Positions 38,098 through 46,980 of a stretch of 64,000 nucleotides of DNA are shown piece by piece. The notes below the pieces were generated by a model. The model was not told where the DNA came from and made no database searches. It saw only the letters and a list, made by a program, of their open reading frames with translations. Numbering within the stretch: position 1 is the first letter of the stretch; every line of letters begins with the position of its first letter. The DNA comes from Kaistia geumhonensis (GTDB taxonomy: Bacteria; Pseudomonadota; Alphaproteobacteria; Rhizobiales; Kaistiaceae). A program made the position numbers and the translations under genes. The stretch covers positions 1,302,001 through 1,366,000 of the forward strand of contig NZ_JAUSWJ010000001.1 of NCBI RefSeq assembly GCF_030815145.1, in the 5' to 3' direction.

Positions 38098-39474
38098 GTG
38101 ACGTTGCGCGACGATCTGCATGCGAGAGCCGAGGCCCTCGTCGAACGGGAAACCGCCGCCTTCGTCGCAGCCCATCCGGTGTCCGAGGCCCTGGCGGCCA
38201 TCGCCCGCCAGAACTATCCCGGCGGCGTTCCGATGCACTGGATGCTGGACTGGGAGACGCCCGTCCCGCTCTCCATCGTTTCCGCCAGCGGCGCCACCGT
38301 CGAAGATGCCGACGGGCTCAGCTATGCCGATTTCTGCCTCGGTGACAGCGGCGCGCTGTTCGGCCACTCGCCGCCCGCCGTGGCGCGAGCGATCGCGGAT
38401 CAGGCGAAGCGCGGGCTGACGGCCATGCTGCCCGGTCCCGACACCGCCCTGGTCGGACAGCAACTCGCGCGCCTGTTCGGCCTTCCCTTCTGGCAGACGA
38501 CCGCGACCGCGAGCGACGCCAACCGGGCCGTGATCCGCTGGGCGCGGGCGATAACCGGCCGGCGCAAGCTGCTCGTCTTCGACGGCTGCTATCACGGACA
38601 GGTCGACGAGACCTTCGCGACGCTCGAGGACGGCCGCGTCGTTCCCTCGCGGGGACTGATCGGCCCTATCCCCTCGGCGAGCGACGACACGCTGCTCGTG
38701 CCCTTCAACGACCTTGCCGACGTCGAGGCTGCGCTCGCCGGCAACGACGTGGCGCTGCTGCTCACGGAACCGGCACTCACCAATACCGGCATGGTTCTGC
38801 CGCAGCCGGGCTTCCTCGAAGGCCTGCTCAGGGTGGCGCGCGCGAAGGGTACGCTCGTCGCCTTCGACGAGACGCACACGATTTCGACCGGCCGTGGTGG
38901 ACATACCGGCAGTCTGCGCCTCTCGCCCGATTTCTTCGTGCTCGGCAAGCCGATCGCCGGCGGGCTGCCGGCCGCGGTCTACGGTTTCAGCGCCGCGATC
39001 GAGGCCGCCATGCGGCGGGTCCAGGCCGCGCGGCCGGACGGCTATAGCGGCATCGGCACGACGCTGTCCGGCAATCTCCTGACGATGGCGGCGATGCGCG
39101 CCTGCCTGACGGAGGTGATGACGGACATCAGCTATCTCCACATGACGAGCCTCGCGGCGGCGCTGGCCGACGGCCTCGACGCGGCGATCGCCACGCGGGC
39201 CCTGCCCTGGTGCGTGATCCGCCTCGGCGCGCGGGTGGAACTGGTGTTCCGCGAGACGCCACCCTCGAACGGCGCCGAAGCGCGCGAGGCCCTCGATCCA
39301 CTGATGGAGCGGGCGCTGCATCTCTATCTTCTCAACCGCGGCGTCATCGTGACGCCGTTCCACAACATGATGCTGGTCTCGCCGGCGACATCCGGATTGG
39401 ATGTCGAACGGCTGGTGACGCTGATGGGCGAAGCCTTCGACATCCTGACCGGCCGAGCCGGAGGCATGCCATGA
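38098..39474 (+). CDS. Class III PLP-dependent aminotransferase
   Basis: An omega/ornithine-type aminotransferase of about 458 residues. It shows DADGLSYADFCLGDSGALFGHSPP at the N-terminus, FDGCYHGQVDE, AFDETHTISTGRGG with the aspartate that contacts the pyridine nitrogen, and DFFVLGKPIAGGLPAAVYG, which holds the Schiff-base lysine. The GTG at 38098 is used as start; an ATG at 38062 is possible but has a poorer ribosome site. The variant DETHT instead of DEVQ resembles the glutamate-1-semialdehyde aminotransferase-like subgroup, but no hemL role is implied. It overlaps the next gene by 4 bases, so the two enzymes probably act in one pathway for an amine or omega-amino acid. Confidence 0.87.
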   Translation: MTLRDDLHARAEALVERETAAFVAAHPVSEALAAIARQNYPGGVPMHWMLDWETPVPLSIVSASGATVEDADGLSYADFCLGDSGALFGHSPPAVARAIADQAKRGLTAMLPGPDTALVGQQLARLFGLPFWQTTATASDANRAVIRWARAITGRRKLLVFDGCYHGQVDETFATLEDGRVVPSRGLIGPIPSASDDTLLVPFNDLADVEAALAGNDVALLLTEPALTNTGMVLPQPGFLEGLLRVARAKGTLVAFDETHTISTGRGGHTGSLRLSPDFFVLGKPIAGGLPAAVYGFSAAIEAAMRRVQAARPDGYSGIGTTLSGNLLTMAAMRACLTEVMTDISYLHMTSLAAALADGLDAAIATRALPWCVIRLGARVELVFRETPPSNGAEAREALDPLMERALHLYLLNRGVIVTPFHNMMLVSPATSGLDVERLVTLMGEAFDILTGRAGGMP

Positions 39475-40832
39475 TCCGCCCCGATCCCAGCGAGGCGGAA
39501 GCCTTCCTCGCCGCACACCCGGACGTCCTGCAGTTCGAGGCGTTCATCACCGATCCGAGCGGCGTCCAGCGAGGCAAGATCCTGCGCCCGGAGGAACTCA
39601 TCGGCGCCTTTCGCCACGGCCGCCCCCTGCCCTGCTCGATCCTCTCGCTCGACATCACCGGCGCCGATGTCGAGGAGACCGGCCTCGTCTGGGACGAGGG
39701 CGATTCCGACCGCGACTGCATGCCCGTCGCCGGCACGCTGACCGCCGCGCCCTGGCTGCCGGTACCGACGGCGCAGATGATCCTGACCTCGTTCGAGAAG
39801 GATGGCAGCCCGTCGATCGCCGATCCACGTCATGCGGTCGCCCGCGTCGTCGACGCGCTCGCGGCGCGCGGCCTCTATCCGGTGGTCGCGATCGAACTCG
39901 AATTCTACCTCGTCGATCGCGAAGCGATGCTGGAGGGCCGGCCGAGGCCGCCGAAGGGCAAGGGCGGCTTCCGACAGGAGCAGTTGCAGGCCTATCTCCT
40001 GCAGGATCTCGAGGACTTCTCGCCCTTTCTCGACGACGTCTATGCCGGCGCGAAGGCGATGGGTCTGCCGGCGCGCACGCTGATCTCGGAATATGCGCCG
40101 GGCCAGCTCGAGATCGTGCTCGGCCATCGCACCGATGCGCTGCGCGCGGCCGACGACGCCATCCTCTACAAGCGCCTCGTGAAGGGCGTCGCCGAGAAGC
40201 ATGGCTATGTGGCGACCTTCATGGCCAAGCCTTATGCCGATTATTCCGGCAGCGGCATGCATGTGCATGCGAGCCTCGCCGATGACGACGGCGCCAATCT
40301 CTTCGCCGGCGAGGGCGACGCCAACGCGCTCCTGAAGCAGGCGATCGGCGGCCTCAACGCCACCATGGCCGAGAGCATGGCGATGTTCGCGCCCAACGCG
40401 AATTCCTATCGCCGCTTCCGGCCCAACTCCTATGCGCCGGTCGGCCCGGCCTGGGCCATCGACAACCGCTCGGTGCCGGTCCGCGTGACCGCCGGCCCGC
40501 CCGCCAGCCGCCACCTTGAGCAGCGGGTCTGCGGCGCCGATGCCAACCCCTATGTCGCGCTCGCGACGGTGCTCGCCGGCATGCTGGAAGGCATCGAGCG
40601 CGGCATCGATCCGGGCCCGCCGATCACCGGCAACGGCTACGAGCAGATCGCGCCGAGCCTGCCCACCACCTGGCACGCGGCGCTCGCGGCTGCGCGCGCG
40701 TCCCGCTTCCTGCCGGAGCGGCTCGGGGCCGACTTCGTCGCTCATTACCTCGCGATCAAGGAGGCCGAATGCGCGCGCTTCTTCGCCGAAATTCCCGACC
40801 TCGACTACGCGCTGTATCTGCGGCTCGCTTGA
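39471..40832 (+). CDS. Glutamine-synthetase-family ligase (PuuA/gamma-glutamyl type)
   Basis: A 453-residue GS-like enzyme. It starts with a degenerate beta-grasp part (FEAFITDPSGVQRGKILRPEEL). The catalytic domain has ELEFYLVD and LISEYAPGQLEIVLGHR for metal binding, then HGYVATFMAKPYADYSGSGMHVHASL and NSYRRFRPNSYAP. These are the marks of the GlnA3/PuuA group that joins glutamate to amines such as putrescine or ethanolamine, rather than of ammonia-assimilating GlnA, whose adenylylation tyrosine region is absent. Translational overlap with the aminotransferase gene suggests a gamma-glutamylated amine route. The actual amine is unknown. Confidence 0.88.
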   Translation: MIRPDPSEAEAFLAAHPDVLQFEAFITDPSGVQRGKILRPEELIGAFRHGRPLPCSILSLDITGADVEETGLVWDEGDSDRDCMPVAGTLTAAPWLPVPTAQMILTSFEKDGSPSIADPRHAVARVVDALAARGLYPVVAIELEFYLVDREAMLEGRPRPPKGKGGFRQEQLQAYLLQDLEDFSPFLDDVYAGAKAMGLPARTLISEYAPGQLEIVLGHRTDALRAADDAILYKRLVKGVAEKHGYVATFMAKPYADYSGSGMHVHASLADDDGANLFAGEGDANALLKQAIGGLNATMAESMAMFAPNANSYRRFRPNSYAPVGPAWAIDNRSVPVRVTAGPPASRHLEQRVCGADANPYVALATVLAGMLEGIERGIDPGPPITGNGYEQIAPSLPTTWHAALAAARASRFLPERLGADFVAHYLAIKEAECARFFAEIPDLDYALYLRLA

Positions 40833-40869
40833 AAGAGTAGCTTAATCGCTCGCATCCTAGAGTCGCGCC

Positions 40870-43191
40870 GTGAGCTTGGGGCGGGACCGCATGGTCGAGG
40901 ACTATCTCGAAGGAATCGGGCAGGCGACGCAGTTCTGCGACGTCCGCGACCTTCTTTCCGCCTGGAGCGAGGCGGCCGCGGCGGCTGGCGGCGTTCCCGA
41001 TCACACGACCTTCGTCGCCGGACCGGCCGCCCCGTTCATCGAGCGGCTCCTGCTCCTCAGCGCCGTGGACGAGACCATGGTCTATGACCGCGTGGGCTCG
41101 GCGGTCGTGTCGCTGTTCGGCCATGACCCGACCGGACGCCGTCTCGACGACATCGACAATCCGGGCGTCCGTCCTTTCAAGCACCGCTACCGGGAGGCTG
41201 CGATCGGCGATCGGCCGGTCTTCACGATCCAGCACCAGGTCAGCCTGAACTCGATCGGCACCAACGAAAGGTTGCTGCTGCCGACGCGGACCGACGGGCG
41301 CAAGCGGCTCGCCGTCTATGTGCGCAGCCGCGGCGACGCGCGCGACCTGATGCGCTCCGTCTTCAACGCCAGCAGCGACAGCATCACCGTGATCGAAGCG
41401 GTGCGCGACGCCACCGACGCCATCGCGGATTTCCGCATCGTCGCCGCCAATGCCGAATCGGCGCGGCGCATGAGGCAGGAACCGGAAGGGATGGTGGGCC
41501 GGCTGCTGACGGAGTTCTTCCCGTTCGCCCGAACGAACGGCGTCCTCGCGCGCATGATCCATGCGGTCGAGACGCAGGTGCGCGACGTCGTCGAGACGCG
41601 CTATCCGATGCAGGGCGAGATCGTCGAGCGGGAGCTCCGCCTCGTCCCGAACGGGGACCGGCTGACCGTCACCAATATCGATGTCGGGCCCCATCGCTCG
41701 GCCGCCCGTGCGGTGGAGAGGAACCGAAACGAACTGCTGACGGCCAACCGCCTCCTCGCCTGCCAGGCGGAAGACCTCAGATCCGCCAATGCGGCACTGG
41801 AGGAGACCGCCCGCGAGCTGCGCGCCGAGATCGATCGCAACCGCGCGCTCGAAGCCGAGCTCATCCGCCGCGCCCGCTATGACGGGCTGACCGACCTGCC
41901 CAACCGCAGCTACTTCGAGGCGCGCTTCCACGAGATCATCGACGAGGCGCGGCGCTCGGGACGACGCGTCGCGCTCTGCATCCTCGATGTCGACCATTTC
42001 AAGGAGATCAACGACCGCTTCGGCCACAACACCGGCGACGTCGTCCTGCGCGAAATCTCGGCCCGGCTCACGCGCACCATCCGCTCCACCGACGTCGCCG
42101 GGCGGCTGGGGGGCGACGAATTCGCCGTCCTGCTCATCGACGCGGCGGACGCGGAGGCGGCACGCGCCGCGGTCGCCCGCATGGTCGCCGAAGTGATGCG
42201 GCCGCTGACCGTGCTTCGCCAGGACGTGCCGGTCAGCCTCAGCGCCGGCATCGCGATCTTTCCGCAGGACGCCGGCACCGAGAGCGATCTCATGGCGGCG
42301 GCCGATCTCGCCGTCTATCGCGCCAAGCGGGCCGGCCGCGGACGACCCGTCTTCTTCGCGCCGGAGATGCGCGCCGAGGCCGACCGGCGAACACGACTCA
42401 TGCACTCGCTCGGCCGGGGCGTCGCCAACGGCGAACTCCGCCCGCACTACCAGCCGCTGCTCGACCTGCGCACCGGCCAGCTCGTCGGCTTCGAGGCGCT
42501 CGCCCGCTGGCATCATCCCACCGAAGGGGTGCTGGCGCCGGGGCTCTTCGCCGAGGCCTTCGACGAGCCCGACCTCGCCCGCGCCATCACGACGACGATG
42601 GTCGACGCCGTCGCGTCCGATCTGCGCAGCTGGAGCCACACCGCGGTCCCGGCGCATGTCAGCGTCAACGTCACCGCCTTCGACCTTCGGATGGACGGCT
42701 TCGCGACCGATCTCAGGGACCGCCTGCAGCATCGCGGCCTGACGACGGGCCAGCTGGCCCTCGAAGTCACCGAGACCACCGTGCTCTCGCGCGATTCGCA
42801 GCGCATAGCCGCGACGCTGACCGAGCTGCGCTCCCTCGGCTTTGCCGTGGCGCTGGACGACTTCGGAACGGGCTATGCCTCGCTCAGCCATCTGATCTCG
42901 CTACCCTGCGACACGATCAAGATCGACCGTTCCTTCATCTCCGGTCTCGGGGCCAGCCCGCGTACCGCCGCGGTAGTGCGCTCGATGGTCCAGCTGTCGG
43001 CGGCGCTCGGTCTCGAGATCGTCGCCGAGGGCGTCGAGACGCGGGCCGAACTCGACGCCATCCGCGCGCTCGACTGCCATCTGGTGCAGGGCTATCTCGT
43101 CTCCGAGCCGCTTCCGGGCGAGCGCATTCCCGCCTTCGTCGCGAGCTTCGCCCCGCGGCCGACCGCGTTGCGGAGCGTCCTCAGCGCCTGA
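40870..43191 (+). CDS. PAS-GGDEF-EAL cyclic-di-GMP signalling protein
   Basis: A 773-residue soluble protein. The N-terminal part (to about residue 300) has two PAS-like sensing regions, then a short helical linker (LTANRLLACQAEDLRSANAALEETARE). A GGDEF domain has an intact active site, RLGGDEFAVLL, near residue 412, and an EAL domain has intact GFEALARWHHP, TETTVL, LDDFGTGYASL and AEGVET. Both catalytic motifs are complete, so it could make and break c-di-GMP, with the PAS input setting the balance. There are no membrane helices. Start GTG at 40870 or ATG at 40891. It stands alone between the ligase gene and the TonB operon. Confidence 0.9.
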   Translation: MSLGRDRMVEDYLEGIGQATQFCDVRDLLSAWSEAAAAAGGVPDHTTFVAGPAAPFIERLLLLSAVDETMVYDRVGSAVVSLFGHDPTGRRLDDIDNPGVRPFKHRYREAAIGDRPVFTIQHQVSLNSIGTNERLLLPTRTDGRKRLAVYVRSRGDARDLMRSVFNASSDSITVIEAVRDATDAIADFRIVAANAESARRMRQEPEGMVGRLLTEFFPFARTNGVLARMIHAVETQVRDVVETRYPMQGEIVERELRLVPNGDRLTVTNIDVGPHRSAARAVERNRNELLTANRLLACQAEDLRSANAALEETARELRAEIDRNRALEAELIRRARYDGLTDLPNRSYFEARFHEIIDEARRSGRRVALCILDVDHFKEINDRFGHNTGDVVLREISARLTRTIRSTDVAGRLGGDEFAVLLIDAADAEAARAAVARMVAEVMRPLTVLRQDVPVSLSAGIAIFPQDAGTESDLMAAADLAVYRAKRAGRGRPVFFAPEMRAEADRRTRLMHSLGRGVANGELRPHYQPLLDLRTGQLVGFEALARWHHPTEGVLAPGLFAEAFDEPDLARAITTTMVDAVASDLRSWSHTAVPAHVSVNVTAFDLRMDGFATDLRDRLQHRGLTTGQLALEVTETTVLSRDSQRIAATLTELRSLGFAVALDDFGTGYASLSHLISLPCDTIKIDRSFISGLGASPRTAAVVRSMVQLSAALGLEIVAEGVETRAELDAIRALDCHLVQGYLVSEPLPGERIPAFVASFAPRPTALRSVLSA

Positions 43192-43206
43192 TCGCCGCGG
43201 GCGACC

Positions 43207-43219
43207 TGGAATTATTCCA
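43207..43219. promoter_or_regulatory. Iron-box-like palindrome before exbB
   Basis: TGGAATTATTCCA has perfect 5-base arms around TTA and keeps the GAA-N3-TTC core of the Irr iron-control element known from rhizobia. It lies 3 bases before a perfect TATAAT, so a bound protein would cover the promoter. The outer bases differ from the published Irr consensus as I remember it, so the regulator is uncertain. Confidence 0.45.
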
Positions 43220-43221
43220 AG

Positions 43222-43227
43222 TATAAT
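43222..43227 (+). promoter_or_regulatory. Perfect -10 box upstream of the exbB-exbD-tonB operon
   Basis: TATAAT lies about 145 bases before exbB in a locally AT-rich stretch of the gap. No good -35 box is present at 16-18 bases, which would fit a promoter that depends on or is controlled at the overlapping palindrome. Confidence 0.45.
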
Positions 43228-43373
43228 CTTTCGCTACCAGACAATTACTTCTTGATTCGAACAACGCGCTGCCGCAGTCATCAGCAGCCGCGATCGATAC
43301 TCTTTCGATCCATTATAAACTGAGATCCGGCGCGACCGGTATTTGCCGGATCTCTCGTGATGAGTCTGCTGCC

Positions 43374-44228
43374 ATGACTGGAAGGGCCGTCCCCGCCCCC
43401 TGCCGCATCGCCGCCACCACCTTCGCCCTCGTGCTGCTGGTCGCCCAAGCCGCGCCGGCGCTGGCACAGGGCCTTCCGACGCCGATCGCGTCCATCGATG
43501 TCGATGCCGAACCGCTCTCGCCCTGGACCATGATCCAGCACGCCGATCTCGTCGTGCAGAGCGTGATGGGCGGCCTCGCCTTCGCCTCGCTCGTCACATG
43601 GACGATCTGGCTGGCGAAGACGATGGAGCTCGCGGCCGCGCGGCGGAAGGCCGGCGCAGCGACGCGCCGCCTCGCCGAGGCCGACAGTCTCGATCAGGGA
43701 CTGCGCGCCCTCGACCATGGCTGGACGCGCAACGGGCCGGTCGCCGATCTCGCCCAGGCCGCGGCGATGGAGCTGCGCCGGTCGGCCGATCTTCCGGCGG
43801 ACGGCGTCAAGGAACGGCTCGCCATCGCGCTCGCTCGCATCGAGGCGCGGGCCGGACGCGCCATGGCGCGCGGCACGGGCGTGCTGGCCACCATCGGCTC
43901 GACGGCGCCCTTCGTCGGGCTGTTCGGGACGGTGTGGGGAATCATGAACGCCTTCATCGGCATCAGCGAGACACGGCAGACCAGCCTCGCCGTCGTGGCC
44001 CCCGGCATCGCCGAGGCGCTGCTCGCGACGGCCATCGGCCTCGTCGCCGCGATCCCGGCGGTCATCATCTACAACCACTTCGCCCGGCTCATCGCCGGCT
44101 ATCGCGCACAGCTCGCCGATGCGGGCGCCGAACTGCTGCAGCATGTCTCGCGCGATCTCGACCGCGCGCATGCCGCGGCCCCGCCGCCGGCCGCACGCCG
44201 CGCCCCCCAGCTCGCCGCAGCGGAGTAG
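43374..44228 (+). CDS. exbB: ExbB, TonB-system proton-channel subunit
   Basis: A 284-residue MotA/TolQ/ExbB protein. A signal-peptide-like N-terminus (ending PALAQG) typical of long rhizobial ExbB precedes three membrane helices: about residues 58-80, 158-180 ([27 protein letters not shown]) and 205-228 ([26 protein letters not shown]). The proton-path residues of the last two helices are conserved in kind. With ExbD it uses the proton gradient to drive TonB and so outer-membrane receptors for iron complexes or vitamins. It is the first gene of a three-gene operon. Confidence 0.94.
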   Translation: MTGRAVPAPCRIAATTFALVLLVAQAAPALAQGLPTPIASIDVDAEPLSPWTMIQHADLVVQSVMGGLAFASLVTWTIWLAKTMELAAARRKAGAATRRLAEADSLDQGLRALDHGWTRNGPVADLAQAAAMELRRSADLPADGVKERLAIALARIEARAGRAMARGTGVLATIGSTAPFVGLFGTVWGIMNAFIGISETRQTSLAVVAPGIAEALLATAIGLVAAIPAVIIYNHFARLIAGYRAQLADAGAELLQHVSRDLDRAHAAAPPPAARRAPQLAAAE

Positions 44229-44231
44229 ACC

Positions 44232-44678
44232 ATGGCTGTCTCGCTCAAGGATTCGTCGGCCGACGATCTCGGCGAAGTCTCGGAGATCAACGTCACGCCG
44301 TTCATCGACGTGATCCTCGTGCTGCTGATCATCTTCATGGTCGCCGCGCCGCTCTCGACCGTCGATGTCGCCGTCGACCTCCCGGTGTCCAATGCGGCAC
44401 CGGCCACGCGTCCCGACAAGCCCCTGTTCCTCACGGTGCGCGAGGACCTGACGCTCGCCCTCGCCAACGATACGGTGCCGCGCGAGACGCTGCAGGCGCG
44501 GCTCGACACGATGACCTCGGGCAACCGCGAGGAGCGCGTCTTCCTCCGCGCCGACGGCGCCGTCGCCTATGGCGAGCTGATGCAGGTCATGAACCTCCTG
44601 CGCTCGGCGGGCTATCTCAAGATCGCGCTGGTCGGGCTGGAGGACCAGGGCGCGGCAGCGCCAGCCGGAACACCATGA
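44232..44678 (+). CDS. exbD: ExbD, TonB-system channel subunit
   Basis: A 148-residue protein with one N-terminal membrane helix containing the essential proton-carrying aspartate (EINVTPFIDVILVLLIIFMV) and a periplasmic domain ending near residue 135 (GELMQVMNLLRSAGYLKIALV). It starts 3 bases after exbB, and its stop overlaps the tonB start (ATGA), so the complex is made in a coupled way. Confidence 0.94.
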   Translation: MAVSLKDSSADDLGEVSEINVTPFIDVILVLLIIFMVAAPLSTVDVAVDLPVSNAAPATRPDKPLFLTVREDLTLALANDTVPRETLQARLDTMTSGNREERVFLRADGAVAYGELMQVMNLLRSAGYLKIALVGLEDQGAAAPAGTP

Positions 44679-45886
44679 GCCGGACAGGCCGCAGGGGATC
44701 CGGCGCCGCGGACACGGCGGCGCGCTGGCTGCTGGCCGGCTCGCTGGCCGTCACCGCGCATGGCGCCGTCGTCTGGGCGGTATCGGAATGGACGACGCGC
44801 GAGGCGGCGGCCAGCGAACCGCCTCCGGCGATGATGATCGAGCTCGCGCCGCTCGCGGTGACGCCGGACAGCGTGCCGATGCAGTCGGTCGCCTCCGCCG
44901 CCAGCGCCGAAGCCGAACCGCAGCCCGAACCCGCCCCGGAGGAGCCGAAGCCGGCCGCCGAGCCGCCGCCGCCCGAGCCGGAACCGACGCCGCCGCCGGA
45001 GCCGCCCAAGGTCGAGCCGCCGCCTGCGCCTCCGCCGCCGGAGCCGACACCGCCGCCCAGGGCAGAGCCGCCTCCGCCTCCGCCCGTGCCGGAGCCGCCC
45101 AAGGTCGAACCGCCCAAGCCCGAGGCGCCAAAGCCCGAGGCGCCAAAGCCCGAGCCGCCCAAGGCAGAGCCGCCGCCCGAGCCCGCGCTGCGCCTTCCCG
45201 AGGCGCCGGCTCCGGAGGCTCTGCCTGCGCCTCCGCCCGCGCCACCCAAGGTCGAGCCCCCGAAGGAGGAGCCCCCCAAGCCGGAGCCGCCGAAACCGGA
45301 GCCGCCCAAGCCGGAACCTCCGAAGCCGGAACCCCAGAAGCCGGAGCCGCCGAAGGTCGAGCCCCCCAAGGCCGAGCCGCCTCAGCCGAAGGTCGAGCCG
45401 CCGAAGCCCTCGCCCGTCGAGCCGAAGAAGGTGGAGCCGGCGAAGCCGAAGGTCGAGAAGCCGCGCAGGCAGGTGGCCGAGAAGAAGCCCGAGGCGAAGA
45501 AGCCGAAGGCGGCCTCGCAGAAGAGCGCGCCTTCACCGAAGGCGGCGGATGCCGCGGCGACGAAGGGAGCGAAATCGGCGGCACCGGTCTCGGGCGCCGG
45601 CGTCCAGTCGGTGTCGCCGGCGACATGGAAGAGCCGCCTGCTCGCCCATCTCAACCGCAACAAGCGGTTCCCGCGCGGCGCGGGCACGGGCACGGCTTCG
45701 GTCGCCTTCACGATCGACCGGGCCGGCCGTGTTCTCGCCGCGAGGCTGGTCGGGTCCACGGGCGATGCGCGGCTCGACGCAGAGGCGGTCAGCCTCCTGA
45801 AGCGCGCGAGCCCGCTGCCGCCGCCGCCCGAGGGCTTCGGCAAGGGCAGGATCGCCCTCACCGTGCCGGTGCGCTTCAGCCGCTGA
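44675..45886 (+). CDS. tonB: TonB energy transducer with very long Pro-rich spacer
   Basis: A 403-residue TonB protein. One membrane helix (residues 18-39, with the conserved histidine in LAVTAHGAVVWAV) is followed by a Pro/Glu/Lys-rich spacer from about residue 83 to 285. The spacer is built of PKPEPP and PKVEPP units, including at least four consecutive PKPEPP-type repeats. A Lys/Ala-rich linker leads to the C-terminal receptor-contact domain (about residues 320-403), where KRFPRGAGTGTASVAFTIDRAG replaces the usual YP motif. The spacer is about three times as long as that of E. coli TonB. The repeats make length changes by slippage likely. The last gene of the operon converges on an epimerase gene. 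Confidence 0.92.
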   Translation: MSRTGRRGSGAADTAARWLLAGSLAVTAHGAVVWAVSEWTTREAAASEPPPAMMIELAPLAVTPDSVPMQSVASAASAEAEPQPEPAPEEPKPAAEPPPPEPEPTPPPEPPKVEPPPAPPPPEPTPPPRAEPPPPPPVPEPPKVEPPKPEAPKPEAPKPEPPKAEPPPEPALRLPEAPAPEALPAPPPAPPKVEPPKEEPPKPEPPKPEPPKPEPPKPEPQKPEPPKVEPPKAEPPQPKVEPPKPSPVEPKKVEPAKPKVEKPRRQVAEKKPEAKKPKAASQKSAPSPKAADAAATKGAKSAAPVSGAGVQSVSPATWKSRLLAHLNRNKRFPRGAGTGTASVAFTIDRAGRVLAARLVGSTGDARLDAEAVSLLKRASPLPPPPEGFGKGRIALTVPVRFSR

Positions 45887-45907
45887 AGCGCACCGCGGAC
45901 GGCCTCG

Positions 45908-46894
45908 TCAGTTGCCGAGGGCGGACTGCTCGGCCGCGATGCGGTCGAAGAGCGCGTCCATCGCGCCGGCGTCCGGTGCGGGCCCCGCGAGGCGACGCTT
46001 CACATGCGCGATGGGCTCTTCGAGGATCGTCTCGAGGTCCTCGGCGCAGGTGAAGTCGCCGGCCACGCTCTTGACCTTGCTGTTGTCGAACAGCGCCGCC
46101 CAGGTCTTGTCGCCCATCAGCGGGCCTTCCCATTCGGCGTGGTAGCGTACGAGCGTGTCGGTCGGCACATGCACGATCTTCGCCTCGACGCCGAGGCCCT
46201 TGGCGATCGTGCGGTAGATCGCGTCCCAGCCATGGCCGCGGTCGGCGGTGATGTGGAAGTCCTCGCCGATCGCCTTCTCCTTGCCGAAGAGGCCGACGAA
46301 CGGCTTGGCGAGGTCGACCGAGCGCGTCAGCGTCCAGGGCGTCGTGCCGTCGCCGCAGACAATGACCGGCTTGCCGGCCAGCATGCGCCGCGCCGAGAGG
46401 TCGCCGTCGTTCATCATGCTCGGAATGCCGTTGCGGACCGTGTGGCTCGGCCGCACGATCGTCCAGGGCAGTCCGCGCGTCGCCCGCAGCTTCTCTTCCG
46501 CCGCGATCTTGGCCTGGCTGTAGAGCCAGTAGGGGTTTACCGCCGGCGTCTTCTCGGTGATCACATAGTGGCGCGCCGGCTTCTCGTAGACGGAGGCCGA
46601 TGAAATGAAGATATACTGGCCCGTCTTGCCGGTGAAGACGCGGATGTCCTCGTCCATCTGGTCGGGCGTGAACAGCATGAACTGGCAGACGACGTCGAAC
46701 CGCTCGTCGCCGAGCCTGCCATAGCTCGCCGGGTCCTTCATGTCGCCGGTGATGGTGCGCACGCCGCCCGGGAGCTCCTCCTCCGAGCGGCCGCGGTTGA
46801 AGACGGTGACCTTGTGGCCGGCCTCGACCGCAAGCTGCACGCAAGGCAGCGAGATCTGGCCGGTGCCGCCGATGAACAGCACGTTGAGCGACAT
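45908..46894 (-). CDS. NAD-dependent epimerase/dehydratase (extended SDR)
   Basis: A 328-residue Rossmann-fold enzyme. The N-terminal GGTGQISLPCVQLAVEAGHKV is the GxxGxxG nucleotide site. FISSASVYEKPARHYVITE contains the serine region, and NPYWLYSQAKIAAEE gives the YxxxK catalytic pair (displaced YSQAK). Members act on nucleotide sugars or similar. A typical GGAAG ribosome site precedes the ATG. It is the last gene of the minus-strand run that includes an enolase paralogue and a kinase, 86 bases after the enolase-like gene. Whether it works in the same pathway is unknown. Confidence 0.85.
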   Translation of the reverse strand: MSLNVLFIGGTGQISLPCVQLAVEAGHKVTVFNRGRSEEELPGGVRTITGDMKDPASYGRLGDERFDVVCQFMLFTPDQMDEDIRVFTGKTGQYIFISSASVYEKPARHYVITEKTPAVNPYWLYSQAKIAAEEKLRATRGLPWTIVRPSHTVRNGIPSMMNDGDLSARRMLAGKPVIVCGDGTTPWTLTRSVDLAKPFVGLFGKEKAIGEDFHITADRGHGWDAIYRTIAKGLGVEAKIVHVPTDTLVRYHAEWEGPLMGDKTWAALFDNSKVKSVAGDFTCAEDLETILEEPIAHVKRRLAGPAPDAGAMDALFDRIAAEQSALGN

Positions 46895-46980
46895 TGTTCT
46901 TCCTCCCGGGGGTTGGGGGAAGAGGCTAACGCGGCCCATGAATCGCTTCAAGCCGCAATCGGCCGGCCCGGCATAGGGCG

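Noticed and set aside
43207-43373. RirA IRO box (TGA-N9-TCA) before exbB
   Set aside because: No clear match was found in the gap; only the Irr-like palindrome is reported.
45081-45420. Regular DNA repeats that could look like a repeat array
   Set aside because: They encode the Pro-rich repeats of TonB in frame; there are no unique spacers as in CRISPR.
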